Assembly: GCF_017115165.1 (NCBI RefSeq)
Contig: NZ_JABXKF010000156.1
Coordinates: forward strand, 1 to 64,000
DNA: 64,000 nucleotides
DNA from: Nostoc sp. LPT
Lineage (GTDB): Bacteria > Cyanobacteriota > Cyanobacteriia > Cyanobacteriales > Nostocaceae
Reading direction: 5' to 3'
A program made the translations under genes and the position numbers. Shown here piece by piece: positions 45,703-54,092 of this stretch (within the stretch, counting starts at the first letter, position 1; every line of letters begins with the position of its first letter). The notes below the pieces were generated by a model. It saw only the letters and a program-made list of their open reading frames with translations. It was not told where the DNA came from and made no database searches.

Positions 45703-46623
45703 AGACCTCTTGCAAAAGTCCCAGATGCGTGAGACAAGTAGGTTAAAGTTGGGTAGTATTTATGACCTATGACCAGGTAAAGAGCCTAAAGCCAGAAGAG
45801 TTTAAACGCTTGTGTGGTGTACGCCCGGAGACTTTTAACCAGATGCTAGAGGACGGGCTTTCGCAACAGGGAACAAAACAAAAAACAGGACGGCCAGGTA
45901 AACTCAGTTTGGAAGACCAATTGTTAATGACATTGGAATATTGGAGAGAATACCGCACATACTTTCATATTGGTCAATCGTGGAGAGTAAACGAGTCTAC
46001 AGCTTACCGAATTATCCAAAAAATAGAAGACACACTGACTAAATCTAGGACTTTCACTCTTCCAGGCTAGAAAAGACTGACAAATTCTGATTATCAGTTA
46101 CAGGTAGTGATAGTTGACGTTACTGAAAGCCCGATTGAACGTCCTAAAAAAAACAAAAAAAGTTCTACAGTGGGAAAAAGAAACAGCATACATTGAAGTC
46201 TCAGGTAGTGGTAGACCAGGCGAATGGTAAAATCATCTGTACCGCTCATGGCAAGGGTAGAGAGCATGATTTTCGTATATTTAAAAGTAGTAAACTTAGG
46301 TTCAGAGAAGACATAGAGTGCTTAGGAGATAAAGGTTATCAAGGGATTCAGAAACTGCATAACAATAGTTGGATTCCTAAAAAAAAGCCCAGAGGAGGTA
46401 AGTTAAATTATGAAGATAAAAAGAGGAATCAAGAATTAGCCACAATCAGAGTTTTAGGTGAGCATATAAATCGGAAACTCAAGGTTTTTAAAATTTTGTC
46501 CCTGACTTATAGAAATCGTCGAAAAAGATTTAGTTTAAGGTTTAATCTGATTGCTGCTCTCTACAATTACGAGCTTTGTCTCCCCAAAATCAAATCTTCC
46601 TGAGTGACTTTTGCAAGAGGTCT
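45703..46623. mobile_element. IS5-family insertion sequence inside tnpB
   Basis: A 921-bp element with perfect 18-bp terminal inverted repeats, AGACCTCTTGCAAAAGTC at the left (45703-45720) and its complement at the right (46606-46623). It is flanked by ACT on both sides (45700-45702 and 46624-46626), a 3-bp target duplication; a 2-bp TA reading is also possible. Removing it and one ACT restores the tnpB frame ...GLDAGTTSFYTDSLGLKVE. Confidence 0.9.
45762..46603 (+). pseudogene. IS5-family DDE transposase, two-frame with added nonsense codon
   Basis: The N-terminal part (MTYDQVKSLKPEEFKRLCGV) has the helix-turn-helix and runs to a TAG at 46068-46070; past it the same frame continues to VVIVDVTESPIERPKKNKK, the first DDE Asp block. 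At the run AAAAAAAG (about 46150-46160) a -1 shift is needed to reach YSGKKKQHTLKSQVVVDQAN, CLGDKGYQGI and the closing YRNRRKRFSLRFNLIAALYN. The -1 shift at A7G could be programmed, as in many IS5 relatives; the TAG is a true lesion unless suppressed. Confidence 0.85.
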
Positions 46624-47378
46624 ACTGATTCACTTGGGTTAAAAGTTGAAAATCCTCGGTTCTACAGAACTGGGGAAAAGAAGATGAAACGGTCGCAGCG
46701 ACTTGTTTCTCGCAAGGTTAAAGGTTCTAGCAACAGACGTAAAGCTAGAACCAAGTTAAGTAGAGTTCACCTCAAAATAAGTAGACAATCGTATTGCACC
46801 ATGCTGTGAAATTGGCACGGTGCGTAATCACATCTAACGATGTAGTCGTCTATGAAGATTTGAGGATCAAGAACATGGTTAAAAATCACTGTCTAGCAAA
46901 GTCAATCAATGATGCTGGATGGTATCAATTTAGAGTTTGGTTAGAGTATTTCGGGAAGGTTTTTAGGAGGGTTACTATCGCGGTGAATCCTGCCTATACC
47001 TCTGCTGAATGCTCTAGCTGTGGCGTAATTGTGAAGAAAAGTCTATCTACTCGCACCCACGTTTGTCAATGCGGATGCAAGTTGGATAGAGATCACAATG
47101 CTGGTATAAACATCCTTAACTTAGGATTGGGTACGGTAGGGCATATCGGAACCTTTGCGCTTGACGCAAGTAACGCTTGTGGAGAAGACACCTCTACTCT
47201 TGCTGGAGTAATCCTGTATGAGCAAGTGACTTCGTTGAATCAAGAATCTCAGTCACTTTAGTGATAAGAGTGTCAATGACTAACTGCAATATAGCTTGTA
47301 AGGCTAGCAGTTGCGAAGTTTAGACAATTTCACCTATTAAATCAAACAGTATAATTGAGGATACAATAGCATTAAGAA

Positions 47379-48098
47379 TTACTTGTACCAAGATTCTTCC
47401 TGGGATTTATCGCTAAATAAACCTAACAATGGGCCGAGAATTGCCCCAAAAATAAACCCGCCTGCATGGGCCCAGTAGGCAATACCGCCACTTTCCATAC
47501 CGATATTGGTACGTGCTTCGAGGCTGGCAAGCCCGTAGAAAGCTTGTTCGAGAAACCAGAATCCTAAAAAGAAATATGCCGGGACACGGAAAGTTGGGAA
47601 GAAAAATCCTAGAGGCACTACGCCGAGAACTTCAGCGTTGGGAAAGCGGAGAATGTATGCACCGAGAATGCCTGCGATCGCACCACTTGCACCCAAAGAA
47701 GGAATGCTAGAATCTTGAGCGAAGAACCACTGGGTCAAGGATGCCAAAACTCCACAAGATAAATAAAACAGTAAATATTTGGCATGACCTAACTTATCTT
47801 CAACGTTGTTACCAAAAATCCAGAGAAACAACATATTACCTGCTAAGTGCAAGAAACCACCATGTAAAAATTGTGAGGTAATTAAAGTTGCCCACTCTGG
47901 CACTGGTTGATGTAAAGAGACACCACCAAAGCTTAAAGTTAGTTCTCGTGGAACTACAGCCGCAAGGTGTAGAAACCCATTTAATGCTTGGGGGGGAAGA
48001 TTTGCTTCATAAAGAAAAGCGAGGACATTAGCAGCAATCAGTCCATAGGTTACATAAGGCGTAATTTTTGTCGGATTATTATCTCTAATGGGAACCAC
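47379..48098 (-). CDS. Rhomboid family intramembrane serine protease, paralogue B
   Basis: A 239-residue six-helix protease with Ser in GASGAIAGILG, His in AHAGGFIFG and Asn in HLAGNMLFLWIFGNNVEDKL. It starts MVPIRDNNPTKITPYVTYGL. It is the closer match to the ancestral start, and it is clearly paralogous to the copy at 44074 in sequence and orientation, so the two arose by tandem duplication before or apart from the tnpB insertion between them. Substrates are unknown. Confidence 0.92.
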   Translation of the reverse strand: MVPIRDNNPTKITPYVTYGLIAANVLAFLYEANLPPQALNGFLHLAAVVPRELTLSFGGVSLHQPVPEWATLITSQFLHGGFLHLAGNMLFLWIFGNNVEDKLGHAKYLLFYLSCGVLASLTQWFFAQDSSIPSLGASGAIAGILGAYILRFPNAEVLGVVPLGFFFPTFRVPAYFFLGFWFLEQAFYGLASLEARTNIGMESGGIAYWAHAGGFIFGAILGPLLGLFSDKSQEESWYK

Positions 48099-48310
48099 GG
48101 GCGTTTTTTCCTGAATTTTAAGATAGTAGTATCACAATACTGAATTCTACAAGTAGTTTCTTCTACCCCGTGGATGGATCTCGCTTTAAGATTTGAGATT
48201 TATAGTAAGACTTAGGCAAAGGAAACTGCACTCTTTAAATAGCGCTATCAAGATTGGTTAACAAAATTGCAAGCAAGAGCAATTAATTCAAAAAGTCTGT
48301 GATGCAGTAG

Positions 48311-48790
48311 TTATGTAAGAAATTTCCACGTAGAGAAGAAAGCAGCTTGACCGTAGTACTGATTTTGCTCATCTAAAACGTTCCATAGGATAGTATCTTC
48401 TATGTAAAAACGTTTACCATTGCTAGAAGTGCGGATACCGGAATAGTTGGTGATAAAGCCTTTAGTTGTTGCTTCTGATAATAAGCGATCGCGTTCTTCC
48501 TGCACTACTTCTTCAGCCGATTTCCGCGAAGGCATTCTGGTAAATTCCTCCCAAGAAAGCTCCCATAGTTCCAACGCTTTGCGATTACCATAGTTAAAAA
48601 TTGGGTCTGAATCCGTGCCGTGAGAAACTAAGGCAAATGGTGCTTCAAATAGCGCTTGTGCTGTTTCAAGTGGTGAACCATTGGCATCCAGCAAAGAATT
48701 TCTCGTCCAATGCTGAAAACTATTTATTAGATATTGACTGTGGAGAATAATTGCCTCTTGCTGCCAAGGAAACTCAATCACGCTGGTCAT
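48311..48790 (-). CDS. MEKHLA domain protein (PAS-like)
   Basis: A 159-residue cytoplasmic protein with the MEKHLA/PAS-like fold: HSQYLINSFQHWTRNSLLD, then ALFEAPFALVSHGTDSDPIFNYG, RKALELWELSWEEFTRMPSR and a beta-rich end (GIRTSSNGKRFYIEDTILWN). The family is found in cyanobacteria and plants and may sense a small ligand; it has no output domain here. ATG 48790 is chosen over 48814 because it matches the family start. Confidence 0.85.
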   Translation of the reverse strand: MTSVIEFPWQQEAIILHSQYLINSFQHWTRNSLLDANGSPLETAQALFEAPFALVSHGTDSDPIFNYGNRKALELWELSWEEFTRMPSRKSAEEVVQEERDRLLSEATTKGFITNYSGIRTSSNGKRFYIEDTILWNVLDEQNQYYGQAAFFSTWKFLT

Positions 48791-48911
48791 GGAAAAGTGG
48801 AAATATAACACCAAGAATTTAGTATGACAAAACTTGACTCATTTTAGGGATTGACGAGTTCTCCTTAAGCCTGAAAATATTCTATTGAATGCATATTAGC
48901 TAGGCAAACTC

Positions 48912-49532
48912 ATGTTTTTTTCAAATTCTCTAGAAAATCAACTCCAGCGCTGGAACGAAACCATCCGCAATCAGCCGAAAAACCCTAATGCTTACATTCG
49001 CCGAGGCATGGTTAACTTTTAACTGGCCAAAATTGATGAATCTATTCAAGATTTTGACATGGCAGAGCAATTGGATGCCCGTATCAAACCCTACCTCTGG
49101 CAACGTGGATTATCGTATTATTATGCAGAAAGATTTGCTGAGGGCGCTGAACAATTTGAAATAGATTTGACTGTAAACGCCCAACATGTAGAAGAAACAG
49201 TATGGCGATATCTCTGCATAGCTCGTTCGTTAGGTGTTGAAGAGGCGCGTCATTCTTTACTAACTGTGAAAAATGACCCTCGACGTGTTATGCAACGCGT
49301 ATATGATTTGTATGCGGGAGATTGTAGACCAGATGATGTTTTAACTGTTGGTCAATCAGAAGAGATAAAGGGAAATTTTTACAGTCATCTTTACTTGGGA
49401 TTATATTACGAAGCTGAAAATAATCTTGATTTAGCTCAAGAGTATATAGTTAAAGCTGCTGATAATTACAAAATTGATGATTATATGTGGTATTTGGCGC
49501 AGGTACATAAAAAATTGCGAGGATGGGTTTGA
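48912..49532 (+). pseudogene. Tetratricopeptide-like protein with one in-frame TAA
   Basis: From ATG 48912 the frame reads MFFSNSLENQLQRWNETIRN and YIRRGMVNF, meets TAA at 49020-49022, and continues in the same frame with LAKIDESIQDFDMAEQLDAR, then LWQRGLSYYYAERFAEGAEQ (TPR repeat), YLGLYYEAENNLDLAQEYIV and a normal stop. Restoring one codon (AAA to TAA is a single change) gives a complete 206-residue protein. Translation from the internal ATG 49059 would yield 157 residues lacking one TPR. It is a recent pseudogene or a truncated gene. Confidence 0.8.
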
Positions 49533-49842
49533 TTTGCTCAATAGTAAATAATTAAACTTTCTAGAAAGGGAAAGGTACAAAACCTTTAAGCTGTTACGCA
49601 TTAAAATTGCACATTAACTAGTGAGGGTTGTCCTTTGTCATTTGTTCTTTGTCCTTAGAAACACAAATGACAAATGACAAATGATTAATGACCATCTATA
49701 CAGAGTTTGTGCAATATATAGGCGCATTAGCTTAGTACAAAGGTTGTTTATCTAATTAGGAACTTACTTTGAGTGTATCCAAATTTACTGGTTTTTTAGA
49801 GGAGGCGTTTGCACCTCTTCCGATAAATACTGAACCACATAT
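49533..49842. other. Intergenic region with STRR tract
   Basis: An STRR tract (GTCCTTTGTCATTTG, then ACAAATG heptamers) lies at 49628-49690. The rest is AT-rich between convergent genes; nothing else is seen. Confidence 0.6.
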
Positions 49843-50916
49843 TTAATTTTGCAGATTCAGTACTGCTTTCAGAACTTCTTCATTTGTAAAATAGTGATCG
49901 TGAGATTCACCAGTAAGCTGCTTCCACAGAGAGAAGGGTGTTCGGGTTTCTCTCTGCTGTATTTTTTGATAACTAGATTTTTTGGGAATAGGTGTTTTTG
50001 TACACAGCCAATCTTGATCTGAATAAAAATCAATCCAAGCTTCTATCTTTTCGTTGTCAAGACATTTGCTAATTTCCTTTTCCTATTGTCTGGATTTACA
50101 TGATAGAAATTTTAGACAACCCCCCATAGATATATATCTAACTCTATGATCCTCTTGATAATCTGCAAGTACATCAGTTGCGATAACAACACCGAAACTA
50201 TGGGCTAAAATAGTTACTTTATCGTAAAGCCCTGTCTCTATAACAGCATTTAATTTATCTGCAACCTGCTTTCGGATCTTTGCCTTCAATATCTTACCTT
50301 CAGAGTTCTCTTCCAAATATCGTGTAGAAAAATCTGCAACATCAGCAATTAGGTTGATTGGCACAAAGCTGAAGATGCCACTTACAATTAACCAGACCGA
50401 CCAATTAGTCATCTGCTTTCCAAAAGAACTGATTGGCTTTGACCAATCTTCAGGAATGGGAAATCCTAAAAAGCTTGGCTCTTGTCCCAGTGCTACAAAT
50501 GCAAGTCCAACAATTCCATAAAACCAAAAAATCCACAATACTAAGGATGTTCCCAAACCTATTAGTAGAGGAGGAGAGTTTCTCAGTGCAAGTAGGTTTT
50601 TTGTAAAGAACCAATAGAACAATATATATATCCCACGAAACACTTGGGTTTTTAAGTTGCTACCACTTAGCGGTTTACTAAATAAGTCATTCCAATAAGC
50701 ATCATAAACATCAATTTCTCTAGAGATATTTTTACCGAAATATAACTTGAATTTCTTTCCAATGTGTCCTGTTATCTTTTCCTCTCCTATTTCCTGAATT
50801 CTGGGGAACTCTAAAACCTCTGTAAGACCAACGGATAAACAATCAATAAAGTGATTTCTATCTCTGCCAAGATAAAAACCATGAACAAAAATAATAGCTT
50901 CTCGTTGGGATGCCAT
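49843..50916 (-). pseudogene. Alpha/beta hydrolase-like membrane protein with in-frame TAG
   Basis: The frame from ATG 50916 reads EAIIFVHGFYLGRDRNHF (oxyanion-hole HG), has two hydrophobic segments (residues about 90-145 and 175-195), a nucleophile elbow ILAHSFGVVIATDVLADYQE, and stops at TAG (50085-50083) after residue 277. The same frame then runs on without stops for 80 codons to TAA at 49843-49845 (KIEAWIDFYSDQDWLCTKTP; HDHYFTNEEVLKAVL). That extension looks protein-like and includes acidic residues and a His, so the catalytic His may be lost by the nonsense codon. Full length would be 357 residues. Confidence 0.75.
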
Positions 50917-51469
50917 CTGCTATGCAACTCATAGTAACAAAAGACTCTATTCTATGATAAAAAAGCGCCTTTTGTAGTTAAGTACACTACTGATAGTATT
51001 TTTACGAACTAACGTTATATTGTAACTTTCGACATTCACTGAATTTCTACCCTTACCAAGCACTAAGCTAATCAGCATTTTATCTCGCCAATGGTTTCTG
51101 GCGATCGCCTCTCATAGAGAACTTTCCGGTTGTTAACCCACGTTCGCTCTTGGCATTCCGTTCGTTCGCGCAGCGTTTCGTAGGAAAGGTGGGTAAAGTC
51201 TTGTGTAGGCGCAACTTCTAGTAGGTCAGCGAGTAATAAATTAGACTTTACGAACATCCTCCGAACTATCTGATTTTGAATCTGAAACTGTTACTTCGAT
51301 AGGTTTTTGGGGAAGTCTACAAATATGGCTCTTGAGATTTATCAGTCAAATTAGGAGGAGGGAGATAGAAGAAACTGGAGAGATAAAAAAGGTGAGAGAG
51401 ATATGCGATCGCATATCTTAGTAGAGCAGGTAAATAACGCACTTTAAGCAAAACATCGCAAATTACATC
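50917..51469. other. Intergenic region, 550 bp
   Basis: A 61-codon minus-strand frame at 51072-51257 starts MFVKSNLLLADLLEVAPTQD but runs into a dispersed-repeat sequence (GTTCGCGCAGCGTTTCGTAG) and shows no domain; I do not call it. No other feature is seen. Confidence 0.4.
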
Positions 51470-51919
51470 ATGCAAATTCTTACAAACTTTCCCAGTTTAA
51501 TCGACCGATGGCTTCGCGATCAATTCCAAATAATCCTAGTTGTATGTTTTTTAGTTTAGACACCGCTTCTAGTCATAGAAACTTTGCAGATTCAACATTC
51601 TTGCCATCCCATGATTCACTAGTCTGGTACACTTCCAAAAGAGTGCCAACCTAAAGCGCTGCAACTTAATTCTAGTTCATCTAAAAAACCTGAAACTCAG
51701 CGCGATCGCTCTCAAGAACAAAAACAAATAGCAAAGAGCGATCGTAGTCCATCACCTAAACCCTCGCCTACTCCTCAACCTCAAACACCTAGCATATCTC
51801 CACCACCTCAATCGCCAGAGATAGAAGATGTTCTCAAGATAGTAAAAGAGCATCCAGACATCACAGGCGGTGTTATTGGAATTGGAGTTGCAAGTCTTGT
51901 GGCTGTTAGGGACTTCTAG
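51470..51919 (+). pseudogene. Pro-rich membrane-type protein with two in-frame TAG codons
   Basis: From ATG 51470 one frame stays open for 150 codons except for two TAGs (51557-51559 and 51632-51634). It reads FPSLIDRWLRDQFQIILVVC (membrane segment), then PKALQLNSSSSKKPETQRDR, a Pro/Ser/Gln-rich linker (SPSPKPSPTPQPQTPSISPP) and VLKIVKEHPDITGGVIGIGV near the end. The stop at 51917 is 24 bp before the ISAzo13-type element. The layout (anchor, linker, small end domain) suggests an old membrane protein gene in decay. Confidence 0.55.
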
Positions 51920-51959
51920 AAAATAAACTATTCCCTAAAAAAGAATGATAATCATTTTA

Positions 51960-52004
51960 AAGGGGAATGAAGGGGCTGCCGACGGCAGCCCCTTCATTCC
52001 CCTT
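51960..52004. repeat. 21-bp-stem hairpin at left end of the ISAzo13 element
   Basis: AAGGGGAATGAAGGGGCTGC plus C, loop GAC, then the exact complement to 52004, followed by TTTGTAG. It may block read-through transcription into the transposase gene. Confidence 0.85.
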
Positions 52005-52050
52005 TTGTAGTAATTTGAATAATGATGCTTGTTTTTGAGTGTGGTAACAG

Positions 52051-53289
52051 ATGTCCATAGTATTAACTGATTCTCTCAAAAAGTTGTTGATTGAAACTGC
52101 ATCTCAGTTAAAAGGTGCAGCAAAGCGCAAATTCATGGCACAGACAGTTCAGGGCTTAGGTTTAGGAGGGCAAAGGCTTGCACAATCAGAATTAGGATGG
52201 AATAGAGACACAATTCGCAAAGGAGTAAGAGAATTAAAAAGTGGTATTACTTGTGTTGATAACATGAGTGGTAAAGGACGTTATAAAGCAGAAGAACACC
52301 TGCCAAATCTTTTAGAAGATATAAAAAATTTAGTTGACTTCTATAGTCAAACCGATCCGAGTTTTAAAAGTCAAAGACTATATACTAGACTCAGTGCAGC
52401 CGAAGTCAGAAAGCAATTAATCGAAAAGTATGGTTACAGTGATGAAAAGTTACATACATCAGAAACAATTCGAGTTAAATTAAATAATTTAGGTTACAAG
52501 CTCAGAAGAGTCAAGAAAGTTCAACCTCAAAAAAAATCCCACAAACTGATGCAATCTTTGAGCAACTAGACATAGTTAATATTGATGCTTCGGAAGATAA
52601 AAGTGTTTTACGTCTAAGCATGGATGGAAAAGCCCGTGTAAAGATTGGCTCATTTGACAGAGGAGGTAAAAGCCGCGATGGGGCGAAAGCTGATGACCAT
52701 GATTATAATCCGAAAACAACTGTAACTCCCTATGGTATATTTCTTCCAGAGCAAGACATCGCTATTTTTATACTTTACAGAATCGAAAGTTACAAGCGAT
52801 TTTATTGTTGATATTTTAGAAGATTTTTGGTTAGAACAAAAGCATCGTTTTTCCGATATTCAAACCCTACTTCTCAATCAAGATAATGGGCCACAGAACA
52901 GTTCACGGTGTACCCAATTTATGAAACGTATAGTAGAATTCGCCCAAAAACATCAAGTAAATATACGTTTAGCTTACTATCCGCCCTATCATAGTAAATA
53001 TAATCCGATAGAAAGGACATGGGCAATATTAGAGAACCATTGGAATGGCAGCATTTTAGATGAAGTGGAGACGGCTTTAAAGTTTGCTAGTACTATGAAA
53101 TGGAAAGGTTCTCATCCAGTAGTTAAACTAGTACACAAAACTTATGAGAATGGGATAAAGCTTACAAAAAAAGCGATGGCTCAAATTGAAAAACAGATTG
53201 AGCGGCTAACCGATTCTACTAATGAAGTTTTCCCAAATTTAGGTAATTGGTTTATTGATATTTGTTGTAGTAAAACAAAAGTTATTTGA
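52051..53289 (+). pseudogene. ISAzo13-family transposase with two frameshifts
   Basis: The N-terminal part (52051 onward; MSIVLTDSLKKLLIETASQL, then GWNRDTIRKGVRELKSGITC, SQTDPSFKSQRLYTRLSAAE) runs to an A8 tract near 52531. There the frame must shift to continue IPQTDAIFEQLDIVNIDASE, VLRLSMDGKARVKIGSFDRG and TVTPYGIFLPEQDI. Near 52768 a second shift leads to LYFTESKVTSDFIVDILEDF, LLLNQDNGPQNSSRCTQFMK (DDE Asp), RLAYYPPYHSKYNPIERTWA (Glu) and the end. Motif order is that of cyanobacterial ISAzo13-type transposases. Two indels make it inactive unless one is programmed. Confidence 0.82.
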
Positions 53290-53390
53290 TTTTAATAACA
53301 GCATTTATTTAGCTACAAAACATATTAATTTTACACTGTTTAACTTCAAAGCAGACGACAAGTGTATAGATTCTTCATGCACAGATGAGA

Positions 53391-53429
53391 GGGAGAAAAG
53401 GGGTTGCCCTCGGCAACCCCTTTTCTCCC
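53391..53429. repeat. 18-bp-stem hairpin at right end of the ISAzo13 element
   Basis: GGGAGAAAAGGGGTTGCC, loop CTC, then the exact complement to 53429. Its sequence is unrelated to the left-end hairpin apart from the GGGG core, but its place and size correspond. Confidence 0.85.
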
Positions 53430-53489
53430 CCCTTAAAATGATTATCATTATTGAAAAATCCTGTCTCTTGTTTTTCTTGGAATAATTTA

Positions 53490-53681
53490 TTCTTTGGAAG
53501 TCCCTTATGTCCTGTCACGAATCAGGCGATCGCTAATCAGTCATTTGATTCCTTAGATGAGCTAGAGTCCGTTTTATTTCAACGTTGCAAGCTACTATCT
53601 AACGAGCGTGATTTAATTCGTGGTCTAACTTATTACCACTGGTGGCCAGAAACAAACAACAATTTAACTGTGTGCATTTAA
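53490..53681 (+). pseudogene. IS630-family transposase, 3' fragment
   Basis: The frame reads NQAIANQSFDSLDELESVLF, then QRCKLLSNERDLIRGLTYYHWW before its stop, which matches the C-terminal end of IS630-type transposases seen in cyanobacteria. The DDE core is missing; the left side is cut by the ISAzo13-type element. Its right edge touches the truncated toxin gene. Confidence 0.7.
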
Positions 53682-53761
53682 CCGGATTTGATATGACTGG
53701 CGATCGCACCAAAGAAAATTAGGGCATAACCTTTGAGATTGTGATCAATCAAAAAAATCAT
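53678..53761 (-). pseudogene. DUF5615-like (PIN-like) toxin remnant
   Basis: A 27-codon frame beginning MIFLIDHNLKGYALIFFGAI, the N-terminal strand and helix of a PIN-like toxin with its first Asp, then ended by unrelated sequence where the IS630 relic begins. Its ATG overlaps the TGA of the preceding antitoxin gene by ATGA. Confidence 0.55.
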
Positions 53762-53994
53762 ATCTTAGACTCGCGCTTTGCTTTAGCTGTCCGAAGTTTT
53801 TCCCACGCGGCTTCAGTTCCAGGTTTCGGCGGTTGTGCTGCAATTCGGGCAACTAGCTCACGATTTTGCTCTTGGTAGTATTGCTGGAGTTCTTCGGCTT
53901 CTTTGAGAATTTGCTGATACTCAGCTTCCACCTCTGCACGATTGGTTTCAATGTAAGCCAGAGCAACGTTAATTTGTTCCTCTGTTAGATCCAC
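53758..53994 (-). CDS. DUF433-type antitoxin C-terminal part or small antitoxin
   Basis: A 78-residue acidic helical protein (LTEEQINVALAYIETNRAEV, then EAEYQQILKEAEELQQYYQE). It resembles the C-terminal part of DUF433-family antitoxins that pair with PIN-like toxins. The only start is GTG 53994, so it may be a 5'-truncated gene. It overlaps the toxin remnant downstream (ATGA), so the module once worked as a pair but is now broken. Confidence 0.5.
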   Translation of the reverse strand: MDLTEEQINVALAYIETNRAEVEAEYQQILKEAEELQQYYQEQNRELVARIAAQPPKPGTEAAWEKLRTAKAKRESKI

Positions 53995-54092
53995 AATTCA
54001 TCAAGTTGGGCATCGCCGTGATATTTACAATTAACAATCGGTCATCAGTGTTCCCTCAATTACACTCCAATTGAAGACTCAGTAGATTCACG

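Larger units (their letters stand above)
45121..47261 (+). pseudogene. tnpB: IS200/IS605-type tnpB, broken by nonsense, IS insertion and frameshift
   Basis: RNA-guided nuclease gene of an IS605-type element. The 5' part (45121-45567) starts MLVFEFKAYGKATQF and has QTTQFIRNK-like helices and KGYPQFQKNC. An in-frame TAA (45565-45567) follows; reading past it gives IKRVRLVKRADGYYVQF and IGLDAG (first catalytic Asp). An IS5-type element is inserted at 45703-46623. The 3' part resumes after it, shifts frame near 46790, and continues HAVKLARCVITSNDVVVYED (Glu), CSSCG...CQCGCKLDRDHNAG (zinc finger and last Asp). All catalytic segments survive but three lesions inactivate it. No tnpA is present. Confidence 0.9.
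51944..53449. mobile_element. ISAzo13-family insertion sequence with end hairpins
   Basis: A 1.5-kb element bounded by inverted repeats AATGATAATCATTTTAA (51944-51960) and the complement at 53433-53449, followed inwards by G/C runs. It carries a frameshifted transposase gene on the plus strand. Just inside each end is a large perfect hairpin (51960-52004 and 53391-53429). A target duplication is not clear. An IS630 relic adjoins the right side. Confidence 0.8.

Noticed and set aside
51072-51257. 61-codon minus-strand frame
   Set aside because: Second half is made of a dispersed repeat, and there is no support from domain, ribosome site or neighbours.
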